In this document: positions 38,864 to 48,908 of the stretch, piece by piece
Layout: each line of letters starts with the position of its first letter
How positions within the stretch are numbered: position 1 is the first letter of the stretch
Assembly: GCA_021817415.1 (NCBI GenBank)
Contig: JAKAUZ010000080.1
Span: forward strand, 1 to 64,000
Length of the DNA: 64,000 bases
Reading direction: 5' to 3'
From: Thermoplasmata archaeon
Lineage (GTDB): Archaea; Thermoplasmatota; Thermoplasmata; Thermoplasmatales; GCA-001856825
The notes under the pieces: model-generated
Database searches by the model: none
Seen by the model: only the letters and a program-made list of their open reading frames with translations
What the model was told of the DNA's origin: nothing
Made by a program: the position numbers and the translations under genes

Positions 38864-39528
38864 TTCGAGACACTCTTTTTCAGGTAGAACATTTTCAGCG
38901 CATACTGGGTTGGATACGTAATAGTTATGCTGAATAATGAATAGAACCCGATCCACATGTAAAACCCATGAAACAGGTACATCAGATCAAGCGGACCAAA
39001 TGGCGAATTGATTATATCAAAATGGCTGGCTTTCACAGTATACATGAAACCTATGAGCCACGCGAATATGAGTACGCTTAGGATTAAGGTGATGAAAGTT
39101 GGTTTCATCTGCTGCTGGGTAAATTGCATCGTGTCAGTCATTGATTTTGACTGTTCCGCCCTGATTGCATCCATCTCAGATTTATTCCTATTCTTCATGG
39201 CCTCTCTGTATCTCTGGCTTAGTTTTCTGTTCTTATGCTGAACTTCTGCCATCTTGAAATAGTCCATGAAAAAATGTCTTGCGACAGTGTTGACAAGACC
39301 TGTTATGATTGCTGCAAAGAAGATTGTATATAGCGGATATCGGAAACTGAAACCTATGATAGGCTGAAGCAGATATATTCCTGGAATTGCAACCACCTGT
39401 CTCACTGAAGGTATAATGTAGACAAAGGCAAGTAGGAACATTATGAACATATATGACATCTGGGTACGCATTGATTTCTGCATTGCCTCCATCTGTTCCT
39501 TCGATTGTGGTGGCTGTGTTGTTGGCAT
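38860..39528 (-). CDS. EMC3/TMCO1/YidC-like (DUF106) membrane protein
   Basis: Polytopic, coiled-coil YREAMKNRNKSEMDAIRAEQSKSM between TMs; located between adkA and cmk as in other archaea. Confidence 0.85.
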   Translation of the reverse strand: MPTTQPPQSKEQMEAMQKSMRTQMSYMFIMFLLAFVYIIPSVRQVVAIPGIYLLQPIIGFSFRYPLYTIFFAAIITGLVNTVARHFFMDYFKMAEVQHKNRKLSQRYREAMKNRNKSEMDAIRAEQSKSMTDTMQFTQQQMKPTFITLILSVLIFAWLIGFMYTVKASHFDIINSPFGPLDLMYLFHGFYMWIGFYSLFSITITYPTQYALKMFYLKKSVSK

Positions 39529-40076
39529 TATACCACACCCATCGCTTTGATTATTTCCAGTGATGCTTCCTCATGCCTGCCATTTTCGTTTAAAACAACC
39601 ATTATTGGCGATCCGGTCATTGCAGAATACGAAATCCCAAATGCCCTGTTTATGTCCAGGTGTCTCCTAATCTTATCCAGAGAATCTTCGTCCCGCTTCC
39701 TTCCCTGATCCTTTTTTCTTCTTTCAAAAACTTCGAGTGGGTCTGCTTCTATTGAAACAAAAAGGTCTGGATTCAAAATTTGAAGGACATAGGGAGGCAA
39801 ACCGGGGAGGAATCCCTTGCTGGTCTGTATTGAAAAGTGGGTATCAACTATCACTTCTTTCAAGCTGGAAAGATATTGTGCTGCCTTCCTCTGTATGTTC
39901 TTTTGCGTTTCGATTGGAAGTTTCCTGAGTTCATCCCTTGTGCTTACGAATTTCAATTCCATTGCTTCTTTCAGCATTACGTCTCCGTAATTCTCTACGA
40001 TTAAACCCCTCTTGATCAGCTCGTTGAGTACGGTCGTCTTTCCAACTCCAGGGATTCCTCCAATTATTACTTTCAT
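39528..40076 (-). CDS. adkA: Archaeal adenylate kinase
   Basis: MKVIIGGIPGVGKTTVLNELI; downstream of secY. Confidence 0.92.
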   Translation of the reverse strand: MKVIIGGIPGVGKTTVLNELIKRGLIVENYGDVMLKEAMELKFVSTRDELRKLPIETQKNIQRKAAQYLSSLKEVIVDTHFSIQTSKGFLPGLPPYVLQILNPDLFVSIEADPLEVFERRKKDQGRKRDEDSLDKIRRHLDINRAFGISYSAMTGSPIMVVLNENGRHEEASLEIIKAMGVV

Positions 40077-41830
40077 TACATCCCTCCAAAGAAGTCCCTC
40101 ATGAATGGATACATTTCGGTCATTTGTTCCTTCCCCATTGCTTGATAGAGTTGTATAACAATACCCACAGTCAGCAGTACCCCTGTACCTGATGCATTAC
40201 CCACAGTTCCTATGAGGTCTGCCCCGGCTGCAAGCGCTCCTACGGCAGCTCCGCTGAATATTGTAATCGCTGGGATATATTTGTCCAGAACCTTCTTCAA
40301 GACCCGCGGATCTCTCCTGAACCCGGGTATCTGCATGCCAGAACTCTGGATCTGTTTTGCCACACCCTCTGAATTCATGTTGGTCGTTTCAATCCAGAAT
40401 TTCGCAAATAACACGGAAAAACCAACCATGAAAGACACGTAGGCCAGTACATGGATCCCGAGTTCCCAGCTCGCATGATTGAATAGCTGGTTTTGGTAGG
40501 CTGTAGGGTCCAGTAGAGGGAACAGCCAGTTTGCGATTCCATTTGGATTTGAAAGGTACCACGCAAGACCGCCTATAGGCGTAGTCTGCTGGATGTTATT
40601 CGCAGTGGCAAATGATGCGCTTGGATAAGCCCCTAGAAGCCAGCTGTGACCCAGCAGGGGCAATTTTGCCAGAGTTGGATTCGTCCATAACAGCAACGAC
40701 CACATTGCGAGATTTGCAAGCAGAGCGGCAGCAAGTATAACTGGAATATTTGATGCATACATTAGTTGTATAGGGTATCTTCCTCTTGCACCTCTTGCCC
40801 TCTCGTGTGCCAATGGAAGTTCAACCTTCACAGATTGTACCCATACTATCAGGAAGAATATGAATATGGTCCCTGCCAGGGCAATAAGCGGATTGGGGGG
40901 AGCGAAAATTATCCTTTCAAGCCCACCGGAATAGAGGTAACCTGCACTGTACTGCGACAGAAGGTAGAATGTCTTCGGAAGTGCACCAACAGGGGGGTTT
41001 GCTATGGACAGTGCTGAAGTACTTGTCACCGGAATCCAGTTCAGAGTACCTGTGATCAGTGCTTGCGAAACCCCGGCTGCAATGAATAGCGAGACTCCAG
41101 ACCCTATTCCCCATTTTGATACCACTTCATCCATGAGGAATACCAGGTATGAACCCATGAACAACTGGAATATTATGAATATCCTTGCGAACATCAGGCC
41201 ATAACCCGGGATTGCACCATTGATTGCAGAAGAGAAAGCTGGATCGGGAGGCAGGTAACCAAATACCTGTGGTACGGCCTCTACGAATATCATTACGATC
41301 ACAAGAAGTTTTTGTGCTCCCTGGTAAAGCGCCTTGTCATCGGACTTTGTCAGGTCTATATTTATTATCTTTGCCCCGACAAAAAGCTGCATTATGATAC
41401 TTGCCGTGACTATTGGACCAATTCCAAGGTCCATTATTGAACCTGCTTGCCCTGCGAATATTGACCTGAAAGATGCAAATACGTCTATAATCTGGGACCT
41501 GTCAAGTCCGTAGATGTAAATGTTTGACAGGATGAAATACACTATTAGTATGATCGCTGTCCAAAGGAATTTCTCTTTGAATCTGACGTGCCTTCCAGGT
41601 TTCCTGACTGCAGGAAGACGCTCCGCAATGTTCTTCCATCCGTACAGTCTGGATCCTTCTCCGTTATAGGATATCAGGAGATAGGCAAGATAGAAAAGAG
41701 TTGCAATTGTGATAGTCAGTACTGCCGTGTAGCCAATGTTGTAATTGAACGCTCGGTAAAGTACGTAAACGCTGATAAGGAATAAAATAACGACTGGTAT
41801 CGCTGCAGCCCTATTCCTCTTTATCTCCAT
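40076..41830 (-). CDS. secY: Preprotein translocase SecY/Sec61alpha
   Basis: Polytopic, FASFRSIFAGQAGSIMDLGIGPIVTASIIMQLF; YPIQLMYASNIPVILAAALLAN. Confidence 0.96.
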   Translation of the reverse strand: MEIKRNRAAAIPVVILFLISVYVLYRAFNYNIGYTAVLTITIATLFYLAYLLISYNGEGSRLYGWKNIAERLPAVRKPGRHVRFKEKFLWTAIILIVYFILSNIYIYGLDRSQIIDVFASFRSIFAGQAGSIMDLGIGPIVTASIIMQLFVGAKIINIDLTKSDDKALYQGAQKLLVIVMIFVEAVPQVFGYLPPDPAFSSAINGAIPGYGLMFARIFIIFQLFMGSYLVFLMDEVVSKWGIGSGVSLFIAAGVSQALITGTLNWIPVTSTSALSIANPPVGALPKTFYLLSQYSAGYLYSGGLERIIFAPPNPLIALAGTIFIFFLIVWVQSVKVELPLAHERARGARGRYPIQLMYASNIPVILAAALLANLAMWSLLLWTNPTLAKLPLLGHSWLLGAYPSASFATANNIQQTTPIGGLAWYLSNPNGIANWLFPLLDPTAYQNQLFNHASWELGIHVLAYVSFMVGFSVLFAKFWIETTNMNSEGVAKQIQSSGMQIPGFRRDPRVLKKVLDKYIPAITIFSGAAVGALAAGADLIGTVGNASGTGVLLTVGIVIQLYQAMGKEQMTEMYPFMRDFFGGM

Positions 41831-42257
41831 TAAGTTCTACCTCTCCACCTGCGTCCTTTATCTTTTGAATCGCTTTTTCTGTCGCTTTATCTATTTTTAT
41901 TATGAACGGTTTTCCAACCTGTCCTCCTCCAAGAAGAACACCATAACCCATTTCTGTAAGGTTCACTTTGATTTTCTCCCCTTCTCTGATGGCAACTCCA
42001 GAATTGATTATCTTCTCAGCATCCCTGTCGACGTCGCCAACATTGATTGATTTGACCTTCCTCGTTGCACCATGGTGAACGAAGCCATGAGACCCATAAT
42101 GATCTGGCATATATTTTACCATCCAGATCCATCTGTGCTTCCCGAGGCCAGCCATTCCGCTTCCGCCTCTCTTTCCTTTACCTCTTCCAGCCTTTTTTCC
42201 TCTTCCGTAGAGGCCTCCTCTCATTTTTTTAGTCTTTTCTCTTACCAAGTTCACCAC
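41811..42257 (-). CDS. rpl15: Ribosomal protein L15 (uL15)
   Basis: KMRGGLYGRGKKAGRGKGKRGGSGMAGLGKHRW; spc operon position. Confidence 0.94.
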   Translation of the reverse strand: MVNLVREKTKKMRGGLYGRGKKAGRGKGKRGGSGMAGLGKHRWIWMVKYMPDHYGSHGFVHHGATRKVKSINVGDVDRDAEKIINSGVAIREGEKIKVNLTEMGYGVLLGGGQVGKPFIIKIDKATEKAIQKIKDAGGEVELNGDKEE

Positions 42258-42711
42258 CTTCCAGCATGCTGTCGATCAGGGAGTTAATTTCCGCTCCTCT
42301 GTAGCCAAGGGCTCCCTTGAAATCAAAAGTTCTCTTTGTGCTTCTGTACCCTTTCCTGGGGGGATTCATCCTGAATACTGGCTTAAAATTTGGTATGTCC
42401 TTCATCCTGACTCCGCCGTTTATGATCTTTTCTGCCATTTCCTCGAACGACCCAAACCCTAACTCCTTAAGCGTCATAGAATCTATTTTCTTTTCTCCAC
42501 TCATTCTGCCCTTTTCCTGGATCAGTCTGGTTAGATGCTCTGGATCTACTTCTCCCCAAGTTATATAGTCCTTCGCCTTCTTTATCTGCCCGATTTCTGT
42601 CTCGGGAACAAGCACCAGATGATTGATCCTGTCAAGTCTCATTTCCAGGAGCGCTCTCCTTATTCCTACCTCTGTGTGATTACTTCCCCTGACTTTTATC
42701 ACTGCGTACAT
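42229..42711 (-). CDS. rpl30: Ribosomal protein L30 (uL30)
   Basis: [38 protein letters not shown]. Confidence 0.93.
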   Translation of the reverse strand: MYAVIKVRGSNHTEVGIRRALLEMRLDRINHLVLVPETEIGQIKKAKDYITWGEVDPEHLTRLIQEKGRMSGEKKIDSMTLKELGFGSFEEMAEKIINGGVRMKDIPNFKPVFRMNPPRKGYRSTKRTFDFKGALGYRGAEINSLIDSMLEGGELGKRKD

Positions 42712-43363
42712 TCATGACACCTCCCCTATATATTGGCGTACTAAGCACTAGCTTGTCATTTATCTTAAACTTCGATGTCTCTTTGAGTGCATTAAAAGTT
42801 GCAAATGCGAAGTTTACCGTACTCTTTGTATGCCCCTCTGAAAAACCCCACGTATCCTGTATGCCTGCCAGAGACAGCACCTTCTTTGGGATGTCTCCTA
42901 TAGCAAGTCCTACTCCCTGCGGCGCTGGTTTGAGGGACACTCTTACAGAGCCGGCCTTTCCCGAGACCTCAAATGGAACCGTATGGCTCCGACCACATCC
43001 ACATTCCCACGAACCACACCCTCTCTTGATCTCTACTAAATTGAGCTTAGCATCTTCGATCGCTTTCTCTATGGCATCTCCCGTCTCTTTCGCTTTTGCG
43101 TGTCCTATCCCGACGTACCCATCTCTATTACCAACCACAACAGTGGCTGCAAATTTCACTTTTCTACCGGAGTCGGACATCTTCTGGACCATCTTGATTT
43201 CAATTACTTCATCTTCCAGATTAGGAAGAAGTGAATCCACGATTTGTGCTTCCCTGATAGGTATATGAAGGGAAAGAACTTCTGATATCGTTTTCAGTTC
43301 CCCCTGTTTGACCATTTTACCCAGCCTAGTCTTTGGTTCCCATTCTGTATTATTCTCTCTCAT
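42680..43363 (-). CDS. rps5: Ribosomal protein S5 (uS5)
   Basis: [42 protein letters not shown]. Confidence 0.95.
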   Translation of the reverse strand: MRENNTEWEPKTRLGKMVKQGELKTISEVLSLHIPIREAQIVDSLLPNLEDEVIEIKMVQKMSDSGRKVKFAATVVVGNRDGYVGIGHAKAKETGDAIEKAIEDAKLNLVEIKRGCGSWECGCGRSHTVPFEVSGKAGSVRVSLKPAPQGVGLAIGDIPKKVLSLAGIQDTWGFSEGHTKSTVNFAFATFNALKETSKFKINDKLVLSTPIYRGGVMNVRSDKSQGK

Positions 43364-43866
43364 AGCAACTCCTCCATAGCCTTTTTTACGGATACTACGG
43401 ATCCTTCTGCGATACTTTCCAAATGCTTACCTTTCAATCTGTCTTCGTCAGGCAAAAAGTCCTTGTCAACCGGAACCTCTATTCCTGAATCTAGGAGCCC
43501 TTTAACGCTTGCCATTAACTTTGATCCCTTGACAACCCTCTGCCTTCCAAGATCAACGTGCAGCCTTATAATCCCCCCCTTCTTTGCCCTGAGTCCGGCA
43601 AGGTAACCTGCCAGGTAGGCAGAGGGTGTATTGGATGTCGGTGCCTTCCACCCGAATTTCTTCAGCTCTATAGTTGAACCGTGAGCCAGTACTCTATCGC
43701 CTGATGGTCTGTATTCAACCACATCCACCCTTATGTTGCTGAGTGATTTCCTAATTACTGCTCTTGGAACTCCAGTCTTTATGAGAGCAAGTCTTTTCCT
43801 GTAATCTGTGATATTCAACCTTCTTCTCTTAAGTCGCATAATGTATCTTGAATGCATTTTAATCAC
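43360..43866 (-). CDS. rpl18: Ribosomal protein L18 (uL18)
   Basis: [31 protein letters not shown]. Confidence 0.93.
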   Translation of the reverse strand: MIKMHSRYIMRLKRRRLNITDYRKRLALIKTGVPRAVIRKSLSNIRVDVVEYRPSGDRVLAHGSTIELKKFGWKAPTSNTPSAYLAGYLAGLRAKKGGIIRLHVDLGRQRVVKGSKLMASVKGLLDSGIEVPVDKDFLPDEDRLKGKHLESIAEGSVVSVKKAMEELL

Positions 43867-44317
43867 CCTTCTTGATTCCAGATTCCTTTATGTGCGCAAG
43901 TAATGCCGACTTATTGTGAAAAATCCCACCTTTAATCTGCGAGTAGTATTTCCTGTATGCATTCTTGGGCAATTTTCCACTGTCCCGCAACTCTCTAAGC
44001 GCTTTCCTCATAGACCTTACATTCTTTACCCATCTGTCCTTTCTGGGTTCCCTCGCATTTCTGGTACCTTTCCTCGAGCCTTGTCCCTTTCTCCTACCCT
44101 TATCCCTCTGTGCTTTTGCAGCCCTGAATCTGCTCCTAGAATTAGATTTAGCATACTTCCTCTGAATGACATTTCTTTTCATCAATTTCCTTACATCTTC
44201 CCTAGTGACTGCTTCTGCAATCTGTTCAGTACTTTTAGGGTCCATCCACACTCTACTGTATCCAGCTTTTAGCATTTTTGATGCCATTCTCTTCTGTGGC
44301 GCAAGCGTAACCATCAT
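43859..44317 (-). CDS. rpl19e: Ribosomal protein L19e
   Basis: RMASKMLKAGYSRVWMDPKSTEQIAEAVTREDVRKLMK. Confidence 0.94.
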   Translation of the reverse strand: MMVTLAPQKRMASKMLKAGYSRVWMDPKSTEQIAEAVTREDVRKLMKRNVIQRKYAKSNSRSRFRAAKAQRDKGRRKGQGSRKGTRNAREPRKDRWVKNVRSMRKALRELRDSGKLPKNAYRKYYSQIKGGIFHNKSALLAHIKESGIKKGD

Positions 44318-44718
44318 TTCACCTCGTTCAGTATCTTAATTCCCATTGTCTTCGCAGTTTCCTGAATTACTGTCCTTTTCTTCATTCCAACCTTCGACGA
44401 AATTCTTATTGCTTCCTTGGATGGGTCTATGCTTTGCAAAGATCTGAGATTGGTAATATACACTTCCTTGAAACCGGAAGGATGAAGGTACCTGACGGCC
44501 TTGGGTCCTCTGTATCCTGAATCCACGTTGGGAGGTCTGTGTCCCCGATGTTCTCTCAACTTTGAATGCTTGCCTCTGGCCTTTCTCCATGCATCTCCTA
44601 GTTTCTTGTAACGGAACCATTCCTGTCTATGAAATTTCGGTCTTTTCCTGCTTTGTTCCTTCCTGGACTCCAGCAGACTTTTTTCCTTAGGTCCAAGATT
44701 AGCTTTCAATGACATCAC
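44314..44718 (-). CDS. rpl32e: Ribosomal protein L32e
   Basis: KRPKFHRQEWFRYKKLGDAWRKARGKHSKLREHRGHRPPNVDSGYRGPKAVRYLHPSGF. Confidence 0.94.
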   Translation of the reverse strand: MMSLKANLGPKEKSLLESRKEQSRKRPKFHRQEWFRYKKLGDAWRKARGKHSKLREHRGHRPPNVDSGYRGPKAVRYLHPSGFKEVYITNLRSLQSIDPSKEAIRISSKVGMKKRTVIQETAKTMGIKILNEVK

Positions 44719-45232
44719 CTTTTTTCACTATGTATATACCATCCTGAAATACCCTTGGATCGAATCCCTTTATTTTGCTCAGTTTCTCTATTCGAGCCGC
44801 CGCATTGCCCAAAGTTTCAAGATCATTACCTTCCAGCGTCACCAGGTCTCCTTTAACGTTCACCTTGACTTCTGGGTTGACAAGCAATTTCCTTGCACTT
44901 TTCTCCCCGAGGAAATTGTCTAGAGTTATTTCGTTGCCTTTTGCAGTAACTTTCACTGGAAAATGTGCGTAAACTATTTTCATCGTATATATGAATCCCT
45001 TCGAAACGCCAATAAAGAGGCTATTAATGATGCTCTTCCAGGTTCCGACCACCGCAACATCGCTCTTCTTGTTTCTGGTTGTGTAGATCTTGATTTTATT
45101 GTCTTCCATTTCGACTCTTGTATACTCATAAATGAATTTCTTTGTGACAGTTCCCCGTGGGCCTTTCACTGTCAGGGAGCCCGCTTGCAGTGTTACATTT
45201 ATTCCTTTCGGTATCTCTATTATTTCTTCCAT
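44699..45232 (-). CDS. rpl6: Ribosomal protein L6 (uL6)
   Basis: IEIPKGINVTLQAGSLTVKGPRGTVTKKF. Confidence 0.94.
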   Translation of the reverse strand: MEEIIEIPKGINVTLQAGSLTVKGPRGTVTKKFIYEYTRVEMEDNKIKIYTTRNKKSDVAVVGTWKSIINSLFIGVSKGFIYTMKIVYAHFPVKVTAKGNEITLDNFLGEKSARKLLVNPEVKVNVKGDLVTLEGNDLETLGNAAARIEKLSKIKGFDPRVFQDGIYIVKKGDVIES

Positions 45233-45242
45233 TCATATCCCC

Positions 45243-45626
45243 TCAGTAAATAAAGGCAAGTGCCCTCCCACCTGTTCCTTTCTTCTTCGCCTCAGAGTTA
45301 CTCATCACTCCACCCGTCGTCGAAATGACAATCAGACCTATATCTTGAGCCGGCAGATATCTGGATTCCCATTTTTCCATGTCGTTTCTCCTTACCGAGA
45401 ACCTGGGTTTAATAACTCCGCAGTTGTTAATTGTTTTTGCAACCTTAATCCTGAAAATTCCACCTTTTCCGTTTTCAACGTATTCAAACTGATCTATATA
45501 CCCATACTTCTGGAACACTCTAAGCACTCTTCCTACCAGATTGGAGGCCCTGACATCCACTTCTTCCCTTCCAAGCTTCGAAGCATTCCTTATCGAAATT
45601 AGCGCCTCATTTAATGTATCTCCCAT
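45243..45626 (-). CDS. rps8: Ribosomal protein S8 (uS8)
   Basis: MGDTLNEALISIRNASKLGREEVDV; LIVISTTGGVMSNSEAKKKGTGGRALAFIY. Confidence 0.95.
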   Translation of the reverse strand: MGDTLNEALISIRNASKLGREEVDVRASNLVGRVLRVFQKYGYIDQFEYVENGKGGIFRIKVAKTINNCGVIKPRFSVRRNDMEKWESRYLPAQDIGLIVISTTGGVMSNSEAKKKGTGGRALAFIY

Positions 45627-45636
45627 TTAGTTCACC

Positions 45637-45798
45637 TCAGGAATATTTCTTGAATCCAAGTTCTGGGGCAATCTCTCTGAAACATTGCCTGCACAACCGG
45701 AGTCCGTATCTTCTGACTAAACCCCTCTTCCTTCCACATCTCTCGCACCCTTGACTCCTTCCGTACTTTTTCTTTGGTCTGAGCTTTGGTTGAGCCAT
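45637..45798 (-). CDS. rps14: Ribosomal protein S14 (uS14), missed by ORF track
   Basis: [53 protein letters not shown]. Confidence 0.97.
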   Translation of the reverse strand: MAQPKLRPKKKYGRSQGCERCGRKRGLVRRYGLRLCRQCFREIAPELGFKKYS

Positions 45799-46332
45799 TT
45801 AATCCACTCCCAGAATTTCCAAATTGTAGTTTTTCTTCATATATTCCATCATCTCTTCCCTCTTTATCCTAATTTTTTCAGGAATCTTTGTCGGCCTTAA
45901 TCTCCTTTTTGACACTCTATACCCGCCCTTTCTCCTGAAAGTGATTACTACGTCCATACCGAAAATACCTATCTCTGGATTGTATTTCATTCCCTTGAAG
46001 TCGGTATAATCAGATATTCCGAAGCTGTAGGTTCCCTGGGTGGAGAATGAATAGGCGAAACCCTTGAAATTCTTTACCCAGAGAGCAGAGTCCAAGAATT
46101 TCTTGATATCTTCCTTTCTAAGAGTTACTTTTACTCCTATTGGCTGGTCCAGCCTTATGCCGAATTCTCTGTTTATTTTTTTCACCTTTGTTATGGTTGG
46201 ATTCCCTCCAGTGACAAGGGCCAGCACTTTCTTTGCCTTTTCCAGTTTTTCTCCCCCTTCTCCTACCCCAATATTAACAGTGACTTTGTCAATGATAATT
46301 TCCTCCATGGTCATCTCATGCACCTCCAGCAA
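45799..46332 (-). CDS. rpl5: Ribosomal protein L5 (uL5)
   Basis: IDKVTVNIGVGEGGEKLEKAKKVLALVTGGNPTITKVK. Confidence 0.95.
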   Translation of the reverse strand: MLEVHEMTMEEIIIDKVTVNIGVGEGGEKLEKAKKVLALVTGGNPTITKVKKINREFGIRLDQPIGVKVTLRKEDIKKFLDSALWVKNFKGFAYSFSTQGTYSFGISDYTDFKGMKYNPEIGIFGMDVVITFRRKGGYRVSKRRLRPTKIPEKIRIKREEMMEYMKKNYNLEILGVD

Positions 46333-47020
46333 GTCTCATTTCGCCGGAAGACTTCCCGAGGACAAATATGTTTGAAACAGTCGTCGTGAAGTTGTCTTTG
46401 CTCTCAACAGTGTTCTCTTGATAGCTTCTTGAAACATTGACCTCTTTTATTTGGGTTACGCTCCCGCGATGAGAACCACCAATGACATAGACCACGGTGT
46501 CCTTTGCAAGAGGATAGATCTCAATTATTTTCTGGCCAGGTACAGTTATCTTAAGTGTGTCCCCCCTCTTGATCTGTTTCTGATCGGTTGGAATTACCCT
46601 TCCGTCGTGGGTTGAAAGTTCAATCCTTCCCCCCTTTCCAATGAATTTGCCGGTAACTTTGACCAATTTCCATCCAGCATCATTTGGATTTACGTCACTT
46701 AACACAAGGGTTCCTGCCTTATCAAGCAGGACTCTCTTGAACAGGCCTGTTTCCTTTATTGAGAGCGTATCCATGAATCCCACTGCTCTCTTATAGTCCT
46801 TCACAATCTTGCCGTCAATTTCTACGAGCCCTCTTGTTATTACGTTTCTTGCCTCCTTCGACGTATCTGCCAGATGAAGCACGTCCCTCACTATCACCAT
46901 CAGAGGCACGCTTTCCTTGACTGGATGTGGTCCAGGCGATGATTTCACCGACCATATACTTCCCTTTCTTGCCTGTTTCCAGGTCGTCGGGGAAGCTAGT
47001 CTTTTAATGTGTTTACTCAT
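46316..47020 (-). CDS. rps4e: Ribosomal protein S4e
   Basis: KHIKRLASPTTWKQARKGSIWSVKSSPGPHPVKESVPLMVIVRDVLHLADTSKEA. Confidence 0.96.
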   Translation of the reverse strand: MSKHIKRLASPTTWKQARKGSIWSVKSSPGPHPVKESVPLMVIVRDVLHLADTSKEARNVITRGLVEIDGKIVKDYKRAVGFMDTLSIKETGLFKRVLLDKAGTLVLSDVNPNDAGWKLVKVTGKFIGKGGRIELSTHDGRVIPTDQKQIKRGDTLKITVPGQKIIEIYPLAKDTVVYVIGGSHRGSVTQIKEVNVSRSYQENTVESKDNFTTTVSNIFVLGKSSGEMRLAGGA

Positions 47021-47441
47021 TTTTTTCTTCCTCCTTTTCCTCTGCTGGCTCTTCTTCCTTTTCCTCAGGTACGGTCTCGCTCTTCTCTTCCTCTTCTGGC
47101 TCCTCTTCTATTGTCTTGTTTCTCAACGCAGCTAGTATGCTGAGCTTCTCTTTCCTCTTCTTGTCTTCCAGATTCAATTTCACTAGGATGAGTGACGTAG
47201 GATCGAGTTTTCTGGGTTTCATCTTTCCGTCTGCCTTTGCGATGTTAATGTTTTCTACCAATATCTTCTGGTGTTTCCTCAGAACTTTGACAACCTTCCC
47301 CTCTTTTCCTATGATATTCTGTTTTTCGTCCTTTTCGGCATCTCCCTTCACTATTTTTATTACATCTCCCTTCCTGACTGGAAATCTCTTGATTCCGTAT
47401 TTTTCATTCAGGTCTTTCGATAAATGTATGTTCAACTCCAT
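47013..47441 (-). CDS. rpl24: Ribosomal protein L24 (uL24) with acidic C-terminal tail
   Basis: MELNIHLSKDLNEKYGIKRFPVRKGDVIKIVKGD...GKEGKVVKVLRKHQKILVENINIAK; start at M37 of the track ORF. Confidence 0.92.
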   Translation of the reverse strand: MELNIHLSKDLNEKYGIKRFPVRKGDVIKIVKGDAEKDEKQNIIGKEGKVVKVLRKHQKILVENINIAKADGKMKPRKLDPTSLILVKLNLEDKKRKEKLSILAALRNKTIEEEPEEEEKSETVPEEKEEEPAEEKEEEKNE

Positions 47442-47451
47442 CGTTAGCACC

Positions 47452-47850
47452 TCACACAATCGAGCTCGCAAGGGCTGCAACCCTCGGCCATCTCTCTGCC
47501 GCTTCCTTTGCAACGGGCCCCTTGATTTCAGTCCCTCTTGTTTCTCCATTATCTTGCACTAGAACTGCTGCATTGTCCTCAAATTCAACCATGATCCCAT
47601 CTGCTCTTCTGAAGGTTTTTCTCTGTCTAATCACTATTGCGTAGACAACTTTTCGTCTCATCTCTGGTGAGCCTTTCTTCACTGAAGCCATTATCATGTC
47701 GCCCACTGATGCTGCTGGCACTCTTCTCTTCGTATTGTGGTATGCCTTCACATTTATCAAAGCAATTATCTTGGCTCCGCTGTTGTCTGCGCATTCCAGA
47801 TTTGCTCCAAGTGGTAACCCCCTGATCTGATTTCCAGCTAATCCCTTCAT
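47452..47850 (-). CDS. rpl14: Ribosomal protein L14 (uL14)
   Basis: LECADNSGAKIIALINVKAYHNTKRRVPAASVGDMIMASVKKG. Confidence 0.96.
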   Translation of the reverse strand: MKGLAGNQIRGLPLGANLECADNSGAKIIALINVKAYHNTKRRVPAASVGDMIMASVKKGSPEMRRKVVYAIVIRQRKTFRRADGIMVEFEDNAAVLVQDNGETRGTEIKGPVAKEAAERWPRVAALASSIV

Positions 47851-48173
47851 TCTGTTCCCTCCTTTTCAACAACAATGAAGGAAACAGACTTTGCTATTGG
47901 TCTCGAATAGGCTATCTTGACTGTGTCCCCCACTTTAACATGAATGCACCCTGGGAGGTGAGCGTGATATCTTTTCTTCCTCTTTTCATATCTTTCGTAT
48001 TTGGTTGTCTTCCTCATATATTCCCTTAAAACAGTGACTGTCCCCTTCATTGAGGTTGAGATCACTTCCCCTTCAATTACGGGTGATTTTACGGTGTTGT
48101 TTCCGTGAAATGGGCAGTTTGAGTCATTACATTCTTCTTTTGGTTCCCTGACATCTATTCCTATATTTCTCAT
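47847..48173 (-). CDS. rps17: Ribosomal protein S17 (uS17)
   Basis: CPFHGNNTVKSPVIEGEVISTSMKGTVTVLREYMRKTTKYERYEKRKKRYHAHLPGCIHVKVGDTVKI. Confidence 0.95.
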   Translation of the reverse strand: MRNIGIDVREPKEECNDSNCPFHGNNTVKSPVIEGEVISTSMKGTVTVLREYMRKTTKYERYEKRKKRYHAHLPGCIHVKVGDTVKIAYSRPIAKSVSFIVVEKEGTE

Positions 48174-48424
48174 ATTTTCCCTCTCCTTCTCATTTTCCTG
48201 ATCTTTTCTTCCGGTCGCACTCTCAGTGAGTTGAAATCGAATTTCTTTCCTTGAATCTGTATAATTGTTTTTCTCTTTGGAATGACTTTATTTTTCTGGC
48301 AGGCTATGACGAGCGTGTTCTTCGTCTCGTCGATAATTTCCCCCTGGACCCCGATATGGGACGAGTCTGAAGCCTCGATAACTTCACCAATTTCACCAAT
48401 CACATCAGTGAGTAGTGGGTTCAT
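48170..48424 (-). CDS. rnp1: RNase P protein component 1 (Rpp29)
   Basis: IGVQGEIIDETKNTLVIACQKNKVIPKRKTIIQI; conserved operon position. Confidence 0.88.
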   Translation of the reverse strand: MNPLLTDVIGEIGEVIEASDSSHIGVQGEIIDETKNTLVIACQKNKVIPKRKTIIQIQGKKFDFNSLRVRPEEKIRKMRRRGKI

Positions 48425-48711
48425 TTTGTGACCTCCACTTTGAAACCCATTTCTTCCAGCACTTTCTTGGCTCTGTCCCTCTGGTCACCCTGCAATTCTA
48501 TCTTGTCATCCTTTGCAGTTCCACCAGTTGCTGTTTTCTTCTTAAGCAACTTTGCCAATTCCTTCATGTCCTCTGCCTTTGTATCAAATCCAGAAACTAT
48601 CGTCACAAATTTTCCATATCTTCTTTTATCAATTGTTATGGTGATTACTTGCGTTTCTCTTGCTATCTCATCTAAGGGTGTAAGTTCTCGGATAAATTTG
48701 TCATCTCTCAT
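48421..48711 (-). CDS. Translation initiation factor SUI1/aIF1
   Basis: ITIDKRRYGKFVTIVSGFDTKAEDMKELAKLLKKKTATGGTAKDDKIELQGDQRDRAKKVLEEMGF. Confidence 0.94.
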   Translation of the reverse strand: MRDDKFIRELTPLDEIARETQVITITIDKRRYGKFVTIVSGFDTKAEDMKELAKLLKKKTATGGTAKDDKIELQGDQRDRAKKVLEEMGFKVEVTK

Positions 48712-48908
48712 TTCTCTGACTCCCTTATGACTGTCTCAATCCTGGCAATCTGCCTCCTGAGTGATTCAATTTTACCAGGGCTAGGTGGCGCACCACCCAT
48801 CGCTGATATACCTCTTTCCCTCATCAGCTCTTCCTTTAGATCTGAGAATTTCTTATGCATTTCTTCTTTACTCATTTTTCTGATTGTCGAGGCTTTCATT
48901 TCCTCCAT
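48708..48908 (-). CDS. rpl29: Ribosomal protein L29 (uL29)
   Basis: IRKMSKEEMHKKFSDLKEELMRERGISAMGGAPPSPGKIESLRRQIARIET. Confidence 0.93.
   Translation of the reverse strand: MEEMKASTIRKMSKEEMHKKFSDLKEELMRERGISAMGGAPPSPGKIESLRRQIARIETVIRESEK

Noticed and set aside
45637-45798. Apparent gap in the ribosomal operon between S8 and L5
   Set aside because: Filled by a 53-aa S14 gene below the ORF-track size limit
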